NCBI GenBank assembly: GCA_958295665.1
Contig: OY282560.1
Span: forward strand, 207,250,420-207,314,419
Direction: 5' to 3'
DNA: 64,000 nt
DNA from: Tipula vernalis
Taxonomy: Eukaryota; Arthropoda; Insecta; Diptera; Tipulidae
Below are positions 49,202 through 62,880 of the stretch, piece by piece. Within the stretch, counting starts at the first letter, position 1. The number at the start of each line of letters is the position of its first letter. A model generated the notes under the pieces. The model made no database searches and was not told the DNA's origin. It worked only from the letters and a program-made list of their open reading frames with translations. A program made the position numbers and the translations under genes.

Positions 49202-49209
49202 TTTTATTT

Positions 49210-52200
49210 GAACAATTTACAGACAAACTTAGATTGTCCTTCACTTGTTCAATTGCCGATATTTTTATAGGTACGCAAATTAGAACTACAAGATAAATGA
49301 ACGAGTACCAAACAACAATAAAACACTTATAATATTTGATAAATGCACTCGTATAGATAATATAAGACAATGAGTCTATCAGATGCATTGCAATTTTTTT
49401 GATCACGAATAAGACATATTAAAATACATTTGGTCCAATTTGTCTGTCCAATGTGAAACATACAATTATTTATTAAAAAAAAAAAATGCGCGAAACCTCA
49501 CAAAAGGGAAGTTTTCCTTGGATATGCGTTATAATAAGCGATATACAATAAATTGTTAATTTTTGGTAATAAACTAGTATGTACATACTTTCCGAAGTTT
49601 CTCAATTGACATAAAACACTAAACTAACGAGTTCAAACCTCGATCGAGAAAATTATTAACACAAAAAAAACGAATCAAACTGAAATGACAGAAATTGATA
49701 TGGCTTTTCCATAAATTTTCGATGAACGAAAAACGGCTTTCAGATATAAAACTAAAAATGGGTGTGTTCACAATTTTATACTATGTAAGAATATGTTCTT
49801 TTAGAAAATAAAATCACATAAATTTAATTAGAACATTTAGAGAACAATGTACGATTTATAATTAAATTTTGTGATTTCGTATAATTTTGCGTGAAGGAAT
49901 TTGTTTTAAAACTACAACTATGAAAACTATAAGATTAGATAAAGAACAATAAAGTGCCAAACCTCCTAAAAATGTACTAAAATCTACCCAAAAAATATTG
50001 TTTTTTTTGTATACCTAATATTTCTGACAGAAAATCACGACAAGCTAAACTATAAAACATAATTCTCACTCTTCAATTTGCGATTTCAATTCAGACTTTT
50101 TGGAAAATATTGATTTTGGCTAGAAAACCTTAAAAAACCTAAATATTTCCGGTACCTGCATTATCTCGTTTAGTTATCTTTCAACTTTTAATTAGTTTAC
50201 ATATAATTCGTAATGATTATTTAATTACACTTTATACTTTCATTCATAGAGCAAATAGGTTGATAACGAGAATCAACAGCTCAAAGGTGAAAAGAAAATG
50301 AAAACCTCGCAATCGTCACGATAGTATAAAAAAGATACACAAGACACATTGCAATACACAATACAATAAGAAAATTAATGACCATTTTAGTATTTAACAG
50401 TCAAGACAATTTAAGGTCAGATAGAACAAGAAGACGACTTTTCTTCATTTTTTTTTGTAGCCCAGGCTGGGATACATTTAATTTCATTCGTTTAGCCCGT
50501 CAAAAAAATTACAAAAAATATGATTTTCCCGTTTAATTAGGTGTATGCATCAAAAATTAATCATGCTTTTTAATTGACCTTTTCAATTACTAAGCATTAA
50601 TCACCAATTAACTGAAACTAATATAACATATACAAATTACGGCAGTACAGGACACCTTCCGAACCTTTCTCGGGTAGTAATTGTTTATATACAATATATT
50701 GTGAGCGTTGTCAATTACCCAAATCGCAACATGTTATATAAAAACAATACTACATTTTTGACCATCACTCTTCAACCAAAGATTGTGTTGTATTGTATAC
50801 AAAAAATCAAATACCGGTGATTTAACCCTTAATCAAAATAATCTAATTGTTATCGATACTTTTAATTTGGTTTGAAAATTTGTGAAATTATATTCGTGAG
50901 ACTTGAATAACTTGGCGTTACCATAGGCAACGTAAATAAAATCTTCTGCGATTTTCTTTATTATTATAAAATGTGCCATTTTTGGTAAAGTTACGACTAC
51001 GTACCTAATTTTTGTTCTAGAAAAGACATATGACTTATTATGTTTTACAACTTTAATTTTTTCCCAAGAGAAACAATTTTTGTGAGCTGTTATGAAATAA
51101 ACCAGTCCGGAATGAGACCATCGTCTCTTTACCACCCCATATCCTAATAAAGTCAAGTTAGTTAACCTTTAACACTTCACATACTTAATTTTAAGAATAG
51201 GTACATACTGTTATACTTATTGACGATAAGGATGAACAACTGAAGAGTGAAAGCAAAAGTTGGAAAAAGTACAAAACCGTAAAGCGGTAAACGTACAATG
51301 ATTTTAAAAACCTAAATAAACAAAACAAAAAAATGCCTTTGTTGTTGTGTAATTTACAGTGCGAAAAATTATCAACCATTTTTTATGTTTTCGCGGAAAA
51401 ATATTCATTTTATTTTGCTTGTTTTTCTATTGTTTTACTCGAAACACTTGTTAAATTTCCACTTTTCGATTTCTCCGTCTGTTTTTTTTTGTGTTGTCGA
51501 GAGAAAAATATTAAAAATAATCGTGTTTAAAATTTTTAATGTTCCTATGAAACGGGTTGTAAGTTTTGTGTTAGAATATTTCGAAATGAAAAGTTTGTGA
51601 TAGCGGTTAATTTACGATGTGACAAATTTAAACACGACCCGATAATACAAAACCACAAAAAAAGTTTTTCTTAAAGTATTTATGCGAATCGTAAATTTTG
51701 CAGTCATCAAGAAAAAATTTTTAATTCAATATAAACATACAAACTACAGCCTCCCCGCTCCCACCTCACCATGTGCGTGTCTCGTGTTCTCTTCAGTGTA
51801 ATGATTATACATTTCAGTAGTATTATGTAAATTGAGGGCAATTGATTTTTGTTTCTTTGTTTTTTCTTATTATTATTTTTCTGACGGAATATCTTGGGGT
51901 AAAATGCAAAAACAAAATGAAAACTCACGGACATGCGTTGGGGTATTTTTGGTGGAAATATGTATAAAATAATCGTGTGATTTGATTGATTTGTATTATA
52001 AAATCTCAGATGTGAAAATTAAGTTGTCTGACGAAAATTACTTAAATTTTGTCTGAAGAAAAAAAAAACCTTTGAATTTTTCGAGCAAACATTTTCCCCC
52101 GTTTCTTTTGATTATGTTTTAAAATTTTCTTTCAGGAAACACAATATTTTTATTTGTGCAAAAGGATTTAAAAATTAAAGCTTAAACAATCGAAGTGCAT

Positions 52201-55200
52201 ATTACAGTAATAGAAAATAACAAAAAATATGTCCCCAATACACATAATCTTTTCTTATTATGTCGGTTGTGATTCGAATGACGACTTATAATAGACCAAG
52301 AAAAAAATAAACAAATAGTGACCTATTTTTTCGGGAAACCGGAACCAGTGATAGAATTAAATGACATTAAAAAAACAAATAGAAAAATGTGAAAATTAAT
52401 TTTCTTGGCAATCCTCACCAGATGTATATAATTGATTAACAGGTGGAATTGTTTTGAATTTCCTGAGAATGTATTTCCAGTCATCGCAGACATTAAATTT
52501 TGTCCTTTTTGTATTTTAATTTCATTTGATGATAATTTAATGATTTATGTGATGGGATTTTATTTTTCTGTCTGTTTTTTGGGCTGCTTCCAGATGTGAG
52601 TAATAAATTATTTTGTTTTCGTATGATGCGAGGGGTTAACCGTAGCATAATTGAATATGAATTTTTGATGGAACCAAAATGATAGGCAAAATAATTATAC
52701 ATCAAATTAATTTTTTAATTTCCTTTTTTTATTTTTACTATTTAATGAAATAAGTTCCTTTTGTACTACATTATAAAAATAATATGTTTTAATATTTTTG
52801 ATGCGAAATTATTATAACCAATTTGTAAACTATTTTAGGTTGTATGGATATAAAAATATAATTTATCTCAAACACGAATAATTAACTTAGAAGTAGGTTA
52901 ATTCTAGTCTTAAGAATATTTTTTACATATATTCGGCAATCTCGATTAAAAGAAAATATAATTGTCATTATCTCATGGCCACTAAATTACCATGCACTTC
53001 GATGTGAGGCCATTGATCAATAGTTTATCCATTTATTTTAAAAGATCTTTTGATAAACAACGTTTCCTTGTTCCTAAATTGAATCCTAACTTCTTAATAA
53101 TTTTCTAAATAAGTATTAGATTTTTCTATTTCCGTCGAAAGCCAAAAACAAAATTAAATACCCACAATAGGACGGAAACACTTATCGTCGTTTCGTTTAG
53201 TGGAAAACAAATACAAAAAAACTAACATGAGTATCACTTGAAGATTTTCCGATTTTTTCTCATTGACTTTTCTCCTATAAGCGTTTACTCATACCTGTTT
53301 CATTTTATATTTATTTTCGTGTGTTTGAATTTTCTTGTTGTATTGAGTTTGATGTTAGAAAATTTTCGCTTCTCAAATTATATTGTATCTCTTTTAGATA
53401 TGATAAATATTATCACAATGATATAATCGCGGTTTTTTCTGTGGATTTTTAATTAATATAATACAATAAAAAAAAAACGAATAATAAACAATGTATTTTC
53501 TTACTATATAAGTAGACATACTCTCTTAAATGTTTGAATGTACGAGTAAGATATTATACTAAAACAAACTCGTTTTTTATTGTTAAATTCAACAAGTATT
53601 ACGTTTACTTGTTGTGTTGCCATTGCCGCTGTTTTTCTCGTGCGAACAGTTGTTATAGTAAGTATATTTTTATAAAATAAAATGAAAATTGTTTTTTTTT
53701 TAACGCGAAAATTTATTTATAGAAAAATAAAATAAAAAAATAGTTTTTTTTTTTTATTTAACAAAAAATAAAAGATAATAATAAAACACCTTAAATGCCA
53801 ATGCAATATGAAAATCCAACAAAAAATTCTTTATACAACACATTTTTATTTCATTTTTTAATTTGTGTTGAGAGACACCACCTGTTGGAAAAATTTAGTG
53901 TGTGGAAATATATAAAAAATTTGCAGTGGTGCGGGCGTTAATTTTGTTTTTATATGAGAAACGTCATAAAGTGATGAGCTACGCCGCTGTGTGGTTTATA
54001 TGTTTTGCGAATTGAGAAATGATGAGTTTAATGATTGACGCTTTGTCTAAAAAAAAAGTTTTTGAAATTTTTCCAATTGTATTGTAATTTCAGTTCAAGA
54101 AGGTTTAATTTAATTATTCGAGAAATATGTTGCGAATTATGTACATACATATGTATGTAAATTATTTTCTCGTATTGTGTTTTACAAAATTGCAACAAAT
54201 AACTAAACGTATGAGGAGACGAATTTAGTGGTATTAACCGTATAGACAACATTTGTAAACAATTGCTTCCTACTTTTATTTTGATTTTTTATTAATTATG
54301 ATTATTATTAGCCGTGTAAAATAACACTTTTTACCGGAAGGATTAATTAGGGTTATAATTAAATCTTATTGGTTTTAAGAACTTGAGTAATTGTATCGGC
54401 GAAATAAAATAATGTTTTATACATCTGGCGCACGGTAGTTACCTGGGGCTGTATAATATTTCTATTTTTTTTTTTTTAATCAAAACTATTTTTGGTCGTC
54501 ATACAATTTCAGCTCAATCATTAAATTTTAGAAGTATGTTGATATTTCTTGTTTAAAAATAAGTTATCTTGTGGGATTGGCTAATGTTGATCACAATGAT
54601 ATAAACACGTGTTGAACATTTACAAAATACATATAAAAAATGCTTTTAAATCAGCGAAGTGTGATACTGATAATTTTATGGATTTGTTTATACTTCTGTT
54701 TTTGGGTATGACATATCACTTCCTATCAAAGAGCTCCGCGATATTGTAAGAAATGTAAACAAGTAATGATGATAAGCGTTATTATGAAGTGTGTAAAATG
54801 TGATTTTATTGAAACTGAAGAAAAACTTATTCAATCATTTATGTCGTTTTCGATTCACGAAAAAAAAATCAATCTGTCACGCAATCGATTGATTTTTCTA
54901 CTGTCAAGTTGTTCGATTCGCCCAATAAAATCAATCTGTGGAGCAAAATTTTTGCTCGTTTACAAATCTCGATTTTTTGTCAGATTTACCCCTCATTTAC
55001 TAATACCAACAACAAATACTGTCATTTTCACTAGAACTGTCATTTTGTTGTTATGTCAACTCAAATATTATGTTGAATAATATTTTTGAAGAAGTCAAAA
55101 ATACACACACACATAAAAATAATCGGGCAATTCATGAAAGTGGTGGTGAAAGCGAATCGAAAATGACATTATTTTGCTAGGTAGCAATAACAATTGTATT

Positions 55201-57690
55201 GGTACACTACAGGTACAAAAATTTTGTAAATTTTCTTTTAAATTTCACAGTAGTAATAAAACCTATTTCGAATTAATGATTTCGAAAAAGTTCAGAAGGC
55301 ACATTTGTTTTATTTGAAATTTCCACGAATAACTTACAAATAATAAAATTAACTACAATGTAGGGTAACGCTGTTTTTATCTAAAAACGGAGTATTTCAA
55401 TTATGTTTCAAAAACTGTTATTATAAAAATTCAACATTAAACATATTTTTTTTTAAACGTTTAAATTCATACTAAATTATTAAAAAATGTAGAATAAACG
55501 AAAATATTTTTTAAAAAAATTTATGATTCACGAATCATATTTTTCTGCCAGCCGAATCTTTAATGGTGCATAACTCCGTCAGTTTGAACAAAAACAATTT
55601 TTTATTTGCATTTTATTTTTTGCAAAATAAATTGCCGCTAAAACCGAAAATTCGTATCTGTAAATTCTTCCTTTTAATTTGACGAATTTTAAATTTAATC
55701 GTTTGAGGGTGCAAGCATTTCCTCCCTTTTCAATACTCATACAGTTTTAAATTAGGCCTGAATTTGCATCACTTTCATCACAGATGTCTTGCGGATCACT
55801 CAATTTCCTAATTAACCATCTGCACCACATTGCATTCAGCTCCGTGTCAAATAAAAAATTCCAGATATTTTCAAAAACAAGTAAATTTTTGTTACGGCAT
55901 ATTCGATTACATTGCTTAGCTTCGTGCTAACTGAATTTTTCAAATTCAATTATAATTCGAGTAGATTTGATATATAAAAATATTTTGCTTTAAAGTCGCC
56001 ATTTTTTTGGTTTGTTGTTCTATATGTAAAGAGTGATAATGATAAATACAAACGTAACTAGTATAATGATTAAGCAACGTAGGGGTGTTTTCAAATGGTT
56101 TAAAATCGAAACCGGATACCAGTTAATATTCCAAATTTTGTGCTATTCCAAAAAATGGGTTTATGCTACATTGATAGGTTCCTGATTTTACGCATAAGCA
56201 TTATATTATTTAGCAATAATGAGCGGGCAGTTTCCCTACAAGTTTACAGCAAATGACATTAGATTTGTTGGAATAAGCTGGAGCAACTTAAAAAAAGAGG
56301 TTTCTCCGAATTATATCTTGACGATATACATACTTACTATTTTAAGTAAGGAGAATCGGGATATAAAACTGGCTTTAAAAGTAATCGCTGACGATGTATA
56401 ATTGTATTTTTAAAGGGAATTCAACTGATATTTTATTCCTTTTAGATTTACCAAAAGCATTTTGTGGGATTAATCTTTATGAGAGCTTCAGAAGCTACAT
56501 AGTTGCTTCAATATTGGGTCTAATTTTTTCCATTTCATCACTAAATTTTATTGGTAACTCATCTATGTAATTTAATGAGATTGTTATGCCTTTAAGGGCC
56601 AAATAAATCATTTTCTGTTATTGCTCTCTAGACACAATTCACCTGTAATAATTATAAAGCCTACATTTTTTTAAAGTGAAGAAATCGTCTCATTTATTAC
56701 ATAATATGTTACAAAAATTAATAATGTAAGAATTCATTCCTACAGAGAATTTACTGTTACAGAACTCGTTTTGTAGGAAAATTTCCTAGGCGTAGAAATT
56801 TAACTCTAAAATGCAATTCCAACAGAACTTGCAATCACAAAGAATGATGGTGGATTCACGAGGTCGATTTTTTACCCTAGGTTCTTATTTCCGTGCTGCT
56901 TCTTAACCAATCCAACACTAAAATAACCAAAAAAAATGTGATTTAATTGTTTTAGGAGCTCGGTAAAAAATAACCTATATCGTTAAAATCAGACCTTATG
57001 AATCCACCATGAAGGAAAGGAAAATATGTAGGAATTTGGCTCAAAATTCTGCGACAACAAAATGTGTTGGAATTGTAAAGGAAAAGGATTTTTGGACGAA
57101 TAACTTAACTTCCATTGTAGGCAAAATAACTATTACTTTGTTGAATAGGAAGTTCCCTTACAAATTGATTTGATGATGATGACTTAATGCAAGTTTTAAC
57201 CCCTTTTATTCAATTTAGCTTGTGTGACTCAATTTCTTTATGGTAATTTTTAACTAGTTGCACACTAAAAAGTTTAAATTTGGCACAACTTCATCTCATG
57301 AGACATTTTAGCGAAGCACTGATAAACATTATTACCATTCATGAGGTTGCAGGAAATTTAAAAACTAACAAAAAATTGTAATAACTTTCTGTTTGTTTCC
57401 GCTCGTTTTCAAATAAACTGCAAAAAATCAACAGCCATACATCTGCGTTTGAGAGATGAAATACTTTTTGGTAATTTGTTTAAAAATTTATTGTAAGCAT
57501 TTATCTCGCAAACAGATTTCACACCTATTAATCACAGATTGTGTGGCGTAATATTCTTCAACTCTTTCACGTAAATTACATTATTTATACACATATTTAT
57601 AATAACCACCCCCAAACAAAGAAATCCAAAGCGGGTAACTTCGATGTGCGTTCTGGCTAAGCTACAGATCCATCTTTACCAATCCATTGA
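49210..57690. other. 8.5 kb of AT-rich DNA without recognised gene or mobile element
   Basis: All ORFs above 60 codons here (e.g. 50833-51156 minus, 51333-51530, 51385-51600, 54766-55080, 56219-56401) are biased to Phe, Ile, Lys, Asn and Tyr and overlap each other on both strands. I searched for the first coding exon of calcineurin B on the minus strand and did not find it. Compared with the rest of the window, the absence of terminal inverted repeats is notable, so this may be conserved intronic or regulatory DNA. Confidence 0.4.
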
Positions 57691-57697
57691 AATTTAT

Positions 57698-58429
57698 AAA
57701 TCAATAAGATTCTTTCGGCTTTTTATAGACAAAATATATTAAAAATAATGGCATTCACAACAATTTCGACTTGTAATTGAGAAAAAATGAAGAGGCCAAT
57801 CATTTATAAATATATCTACCAGAAAAAGTAGAAATATCAAAATCCCACCCGTACTTTAACCCGAGGTCAATACAAAGTGTATCGACTCCAAAAAATGAAA
57901 ACTTTCCTTGAGCTTTCTCTGTGGTAGTTTGATTTCGTACTGATAGTACAAACAAAAAGTTCGGTCTACTCATCAGGTAGCTACGACCAAACTACAAAAA
58001 TAAAATTCTAACTTCATACATTACGTATGAGTTTTCCTTGAGTTTTTGATTTGGTGAATTTTATAATTCGCTAAGTCAATGCGTTCTTGCCTCATACGTA
58101 ATGTATGAAGTTAGAATTTTATTTTTATAGTTTGGTCGTAGCTACCTGATGAGTAGACCGAACTTTTTGTTTGTATGAACTTATCAGTATGAAACCAAAC
58201 TACCACAGAGATAGCTCAAGGAAAGTTTTCATTTTTTGGAGTCCATACACTTTGTATTGACCTCGGGTTAAAGTACGGTTGGGATTTTGATATTTCTACT
58301 TTTTCTGGTAGATATATTTATAAATGATTGGCCTTTTCATTTTATCTGAATAAAATGTCGAAATTGTTGTAAATGCCATTATTGTTAATATATTTTGTCT
58401 ATAAAAAGCCGAAAGAATCTTATTGATTT
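57698..58429. mobile_element. Foldback element, copy A
   Basis: Inverted arms of about 330 bp. The left starts taaatcaataagattctttc then ggctttttatagacaaa; the right is its complement ending at cttattgattta. Arms include tttgtagtttggtcgtagc-type sequence, gtttggtttcatactg and attggccttttcattt. Between the arms is a short unpaired segment at about 58035-58110. TA occurs at both edges but falls inside the repeat. Non-coding. It is related to copy B at 36370-37645 and is the more complete of the two. Confidence 0.75.
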
Positions 58430-58861
58430 AATACAGACAAACTTTCTCTTTCTGAAATTAATAATTATCCACAGTCGTAGTAATGTTTCATAATGAGCTT
58501 CAGCTTTGAGCTTCTCTTTTATTCGCCAACCAATCACAAAACGTCTTTCTTTTGTCTTTCGTGTTACTGATACGTTGTTGTAAACGGGTTTTTTGATGAC
58601 CGATTTTTTGATTTCCCTTTAAATTTGGAACACATTGTATATGGTATGTATGTTTATTTATTGACGAAACGCAATAAAAATAGGATACTTCTAAAAATAT
58701 TTCTTCATGTTTTCATGTTTACTCTATGTACTCATGTTTACTAAAGTAATTTTAGTGAATTTTGGGTTATTAAAAAGTTATAATCTCTTTTTTAAGCTGA
58801 TTTACGAAAAATTTAAATTTGAAATCCATTCTAATTATCGAGAAATCAAGTGCACTACAAT

Positions 58862-59123
58862 AACTCTGTGCTCAAGAGGCAAAACAGCTTAAGTCGACTT
58901 AAGACAAAAAATATTTTCAATATTCAACGTTTTATAGGCATCCTTTAACTCCACTAAACTTGACTTAAGTGGTAATGCCTTGTGGTCAAGGGTGGTGGGC
59001 GCAAGCCGTAGTAGCTTTTTTGTCGGCATAAGTGGAAAATGAATTCAAAATTCAACTTTTTCTACCTCTCTAGAAAAATTATAAAATTTGATTTAGGCTG
59101 TTTTGCCTTTTGACCACAGAACT
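58862..59123. repeat. MITE with ctgtggtcaaaaggcaaaac ends
   Basis: Left actctgtgctcaagaggcaa then aacagcttaa (58862-58891); right is ttaggctgttttgccttttg then accacagaac. The terminal inverted repeats are about 28 bp with four mismatches. A third, internal copy of tgtggtcaag occurs near 58981. The interior is non-coding. Confidence 0.6.
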
Positions 59124-59431
59124 ATTTGATTAATAAATTGTGGCTAATTTTAATGCAATCCTATTGGTTTTTTAATCGAATTAAAAGTGACAATTAAATT
59201 CATTTATAAAGATTTAATATATTATTAACACAACAAACCTTTCAATAGATCACATATAATATTGTCTAGGGGTCATATAGGAACTTATCATATGAAAATA
59301 TGGTGGTTGATGGTGGCGTAAAACAAGGTAAGCTCTGTAATGATCAAATATGAAAACGTTTTAAATGGTAAGAGCCAAGGTTCAAATTATAACACACCAG
59401 TGGCATTATTCTGGTTTTCTCGGCGAACTCC

Positions 59432-59679
59432 GAATTGGGAATTGATTTATTGTTACTTTTTTTAGTACAGCTTGGTATTATTTTTTCCAAAGTATGCTGT
59501 GGCGATTGGAAGGTTATTATTAAAAAATGTTGCTAAGAATTAGGAAGTAGCTTTAATATGGATCTATTTTTGCTTACACTTTAAAAAAATATGGATTACC
59601 ACAATACGAGTACCTACATTTTAGAAAAAATAATACCAAACTAGACTAAAATGGTCACAATAAATCAATTCCCAATTCT
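59432..59679. repeat. MITE with about 60-bp imperfect inverted ends
   Basis: Left gaattgggaattgatttatt then gt; right acaataaatcaattcccaat then tc. The arms continue inward with cttggtattattttttcc mirrored by gaaaaaataataccaaac. Length is 248 bp, no coding. Confidence 0.6.
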
Positions 59680-59689
59680 AAATTTTACG

Positions 59690-60690
59690 GTAGAATAGAG
59701 AGCCACAGATATTAATTGCATTAATTTTAACAAAGAAAGAAGGGGATTTGCTGCTGGTAAAGAAAGATGAGGCTGAGTCCATATTTCGAAGCACTCATAT
59801 AGAAATGCTGGCAACCTCAACCTTCATTCATCTTTTTTGAGGAAAGATCTTGAGGAAATGGGTCTTCAAATAGAACAACAATTAATGGATGTTGATGTTC
59901 CGGAAGCCGAGAAAGAAGATACAGGTTGAAGCCCTTGCAAACTTCTACAAAAAAAGAACAGTGGTTATGTTACGGAAAAAATAAATTCATTAAAGAACAT
60001 GAATTTAAACCAATAAAAGATGGCTGACGAAACTGTGTAAACAAAATAAGCAAAGAACATCAGAAGCAAATTTTTGAAAATTACTAGAAACTTGGGCAGT
60101 ACAATCGCCGATTAATGTTCGTTATTCTGGCCTAAGTGAAGTGAAAAACACTAAAACTACAGATTGGCTAAACAAAAAATTGCACCTAGGAATCTTGGGG
60201 ATTTTTAGGGGAATTTTAGTAAAGTCCTTTAATTTAATATATTTGTTTATTAATTTTTTATTAATTTATAATAAATCGATTTTTTATTAAAAATTATTAA
60301 AAAATTAATAAACAAAAATTTTAAGTTAAAACTAAAGAAATTCCTTTTTCTATTTTGTGAATGTAACGTAGATTAACAATAATTCGTATTTTTAATATAT
60401 GTATGTATTATAGTCGGTCGGATATATTAAAAGGATCTAACGACTTACGCAACTCATTATACCATTTTGTTTTCAGTTTGCGGTTGTAATACAAAAACGC
60501 GATATGCGAATGCATTTCAATACAATTTAAAATTTTTAATTTATTCACAAAAAAAAAAAAATAAAAATAAACGGAAGAAAACAATTTTTACAGCACTACT
60601 ACAAATACATACCACAAAATAACAAAATGAAAAACTAAAAAGAGCATGAACAGCATGAATCATAAAAGAGCATTCGAACACACACACACA
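59690..60690. other. Weakly coding-like degenerate segment, then AT-rich DNA
   Basis: From 59820 to 59925 one plus frame reads FLRKDLEEMGLQIEQQLMDV then DVPEAEKEDTG, which looks protein-derived, and further fragments follow to about 60160. I recognise no family; it may be a decayed transposase or a retro-pseudogene. From 60180 to 60690 it is simple AT-rich DNA. Confidence 0.3.
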
Positions 60691-60701
60691 ATAACTAATA
60701 C

Positions 60702-60813
60702 CATCACGATCCGGTAATTCTCGCCTCACTGACTCATGAGGCGACCAAAATTCTTGTCCAGAAATATCTTCAAGCAGATCTTGACCAGACGGTTGCAATT
60801 TATTCGAATCCAT
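60702..60813 (-). CDS. Probable first coding exon of an unidentified host gene
   Basis: From ATG at 60813 the minus strand encodes 37 residues plus one base: MDSNKLQPSGQDLLEDISGQ then EFWSPHESVRRELPDRD, followed by G|gtatta as a plausible donor. Codon use is balanced and GC is clearly above the flanks, unlike other short frames here. After the donor the frame degenerates into (TGTG)n-encoded CVCV, supporting an exon end. There is no signal peptide or membrane segment; the sequence is acidic and polar. I do not recognise the protein. The 112-bp exon ends in phase 1. Upstream in-frame residues (MSNLIENYF...) look like 5' UTR read-through. No matching downstream exon was identified in the window. 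Confidence 0.5.
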
Positions 60814-62200
60814 TATTCTTAAAAATGTAACATCAACAACAAAATAATTTTCTATTAAATTTGACACTTAATATTACCAAAACTTAAAAAACTCGAACAT
60901 AATAAAAATATCGAAAAAATTCTAAAAGCCATCTATTGGAATTTTCGCAACTAAAATTCACCTAGCGCAAATTTTATGCGTAAATACTTCTGTTTTCTAT
61001 ACAACATCGCTCGTGACTACTTGCGATCTACAAGTACTTGCGAGTACCTTACTACCGTGAATGGAAGACAGCATATTAATTTAGTTTTGCATGCGGACAT
61101 TTTTAAATCCCACTTCAAAATATAATGCAACTTGGTCCGACTAAATCCGAATTGCGACGTACGCTTTCTTGTTGATGTTCTCGCGCGGTTCACTCACATT
61201 TTCACACACACTATCAAAATTCTCACTATATTTGTATCAAAAATATTTTTCATTCAGCACGGATGTGCCCATTATAAATCTCTTTACCTAAATGTTGACA
61301 AAACACTAATTCAGCAATCTCATAATTTATTTGACCTGAGGGGCAGCCACCTTTTGTCTTGAAAGACAGACTGTCCAATCGTCTCACTTCCTACTCTGGC
61401 TAAACTCCTTTCAAGCCTTTCGTCTGCGGTACGGAATCTATCAAATTGTTGTTTAAATGTCTACTAAGTTGCCAATCCGTTTAGGTAAACACTTTCCGCT
61501 AAGGAATATACCAATGGAATCCGCTGTTCGTTCCCACCATCTAGAAAATCCGGCCTTTAGTTACCCTAGTACAACCCTCCAATTGAATTGGAAATAAGGT
61601 TATACTAATGTTTCAGAGATTTTTCAAAGACAACCAAACCCTACTTCCCAACCATTAACCTAACGACTTGACATGAAATTTCTGATTAAAGTTTCAAATA
61701 ATCTTCTTGAAAAGTTTTAAAGGTTTGACCTTCGAGTCAGGTTGTTGTATTTATTTTTTATTTTTTCGTAAAACAATTTTTTTTTTTTTTTTTTCAATTA
61801 AATCGTTTTTTTAGTTAAATCTGCAACTGGCTTTTAATGCCGAAATAGCTTAACTTAATTCGGACGATTAAAATTCCTAGACCCAGTTAAGAAAATAAAT
61901 AAAATTATTGAGTTCAGCGACTTCAACATGTGATTGCAGTTATATTTACATTTCAAAGAAATTGTTTCATGCCGATAAATAACAATATAAATAGATGCAA
62001 AATGCAAATAGGAATTGGTACTGAGTAAAGTTTCCTCTTATGAAACGCACAATTAATTATGGTAAAGTATTGATAATCGTCCACAAACAGAGTTACGGCA
62101 CTACTTAGTTTTTCGAAATCATAGCAGTCCGTCAAAACATGTACTTTACTAAATATACTTTAATTATCAACACCGGGTGGGTGTCTCATTTAATCAAAAA
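60814..62200. other. Possible 5' UTR/promoter region of the 60.8-kb exon; no other gene
   Basis: The first 250 bp upstream of the ATG contain a repeated tacttgcga motif (about 61018 and 61036) and normal base composition. No TATA box or initiator could be singled out. The region 61320-61620 is GC-richer (e.g. ctgaggggcagccacctttt) but has no ORF or known domain. Confidence 0.3.
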
Positions 62201-62204
62201 TTTT

Positions 62205-62352
62205 ATATAATTGAAATGTGATGCACTCGAACTATAAAAAACAGTTACAAAAATTCCGCCCAGTTTATTTATTATAAAAATGTATATACATACATTTTTT
62301 GGGCGGAATTTTTATAACTGCCTTTTTATAGTCAAGCACATTTCAATTATAT
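62205..62352. repeat. Inverted repeat, probably terminal sequence of a mariner/Tc1-like element
   Basis: Left atataattgaaatgtg... then ctataaaaaacagttacaaa and aattccgccca; right tgggcggaatttttataact then gcctttttatag and cacatttcaattatat. It lies just beyond the stop codon of the transposase relic at 62388-62880, so it is likely the element's 3' end duplicated head to head, or a derived MITE. Confidence 0.55.
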
Positions 62353-62387
62353 ATGTAAATTAAATTAATATATTGTTCAAAATCCTT

Positions 62388-62880
62388 CATTTTCTATAGC
62401 TGTGGCTAGCCTTCTAGGCATTGAATATATTTCAATACCCCCACTTCTCAAAATTTTGTCGCATCTCAATTTCTCATTATTTTAGCCCTTAATCAATTAG
62501 CCAGTTATTTCACATAATTCGCCAATACCTCCTCCACTAATCCGCCCATACTCCGCAATTCTTCCGCCACTTTTTTAAACCGCTTGTGCAAACTTTTGGT
62601 GAAACCTTGAATTGTTGGCTCGGTATAAACGGTACTTTTGGTCAAGGTCCGACTGAAAAACTTTTTCGTCTGCGAATAAAACGTTGATGAAATCTCTATC
62701 TCGATGAGTCTCCGCAAACGCCAACTTCAATAACCCGTGCTCAACGATCAGTTTTACTTTCACAGCCGGTCTGTGATGAGATATACGATTTTTCCAGATC
62801 CTGCTAACGGTTTTATTATTAATTTCGTAATTTCCTGCAACGTTTGTGGCTGTGTTAAATGGGGATTATATTTACAATGC
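62388..62880 (-). pseudogene. Tc1/mariner-type transposase pseudogene
   Basis: Minus strand, in order: helix-turn-helix end VAGNYEINNKTVSRIWKNRI then SHHRPAVKVKL (62860-62750), LLKLAFAETHRDRDFINVLF then ADEKVFQSDLDQKYRLYRAN (first catalytic Asp in FADEKVF), then after a frameshift and a large deletion SMPRRLATAIENEGF and a stop at about 62388, which is a typical C-terminus. The second and third catalytic residues are deleted. Subgroup not determined. Confidence 0.7.

Noticed and set aside
60541..60867. 108-codon minus ORF as a single-exon protein
   Set aside because: Only the central 37 residues look coding; the 3' part translates a TG repeat and poly-Phe, and the 5' part resembles UTR.
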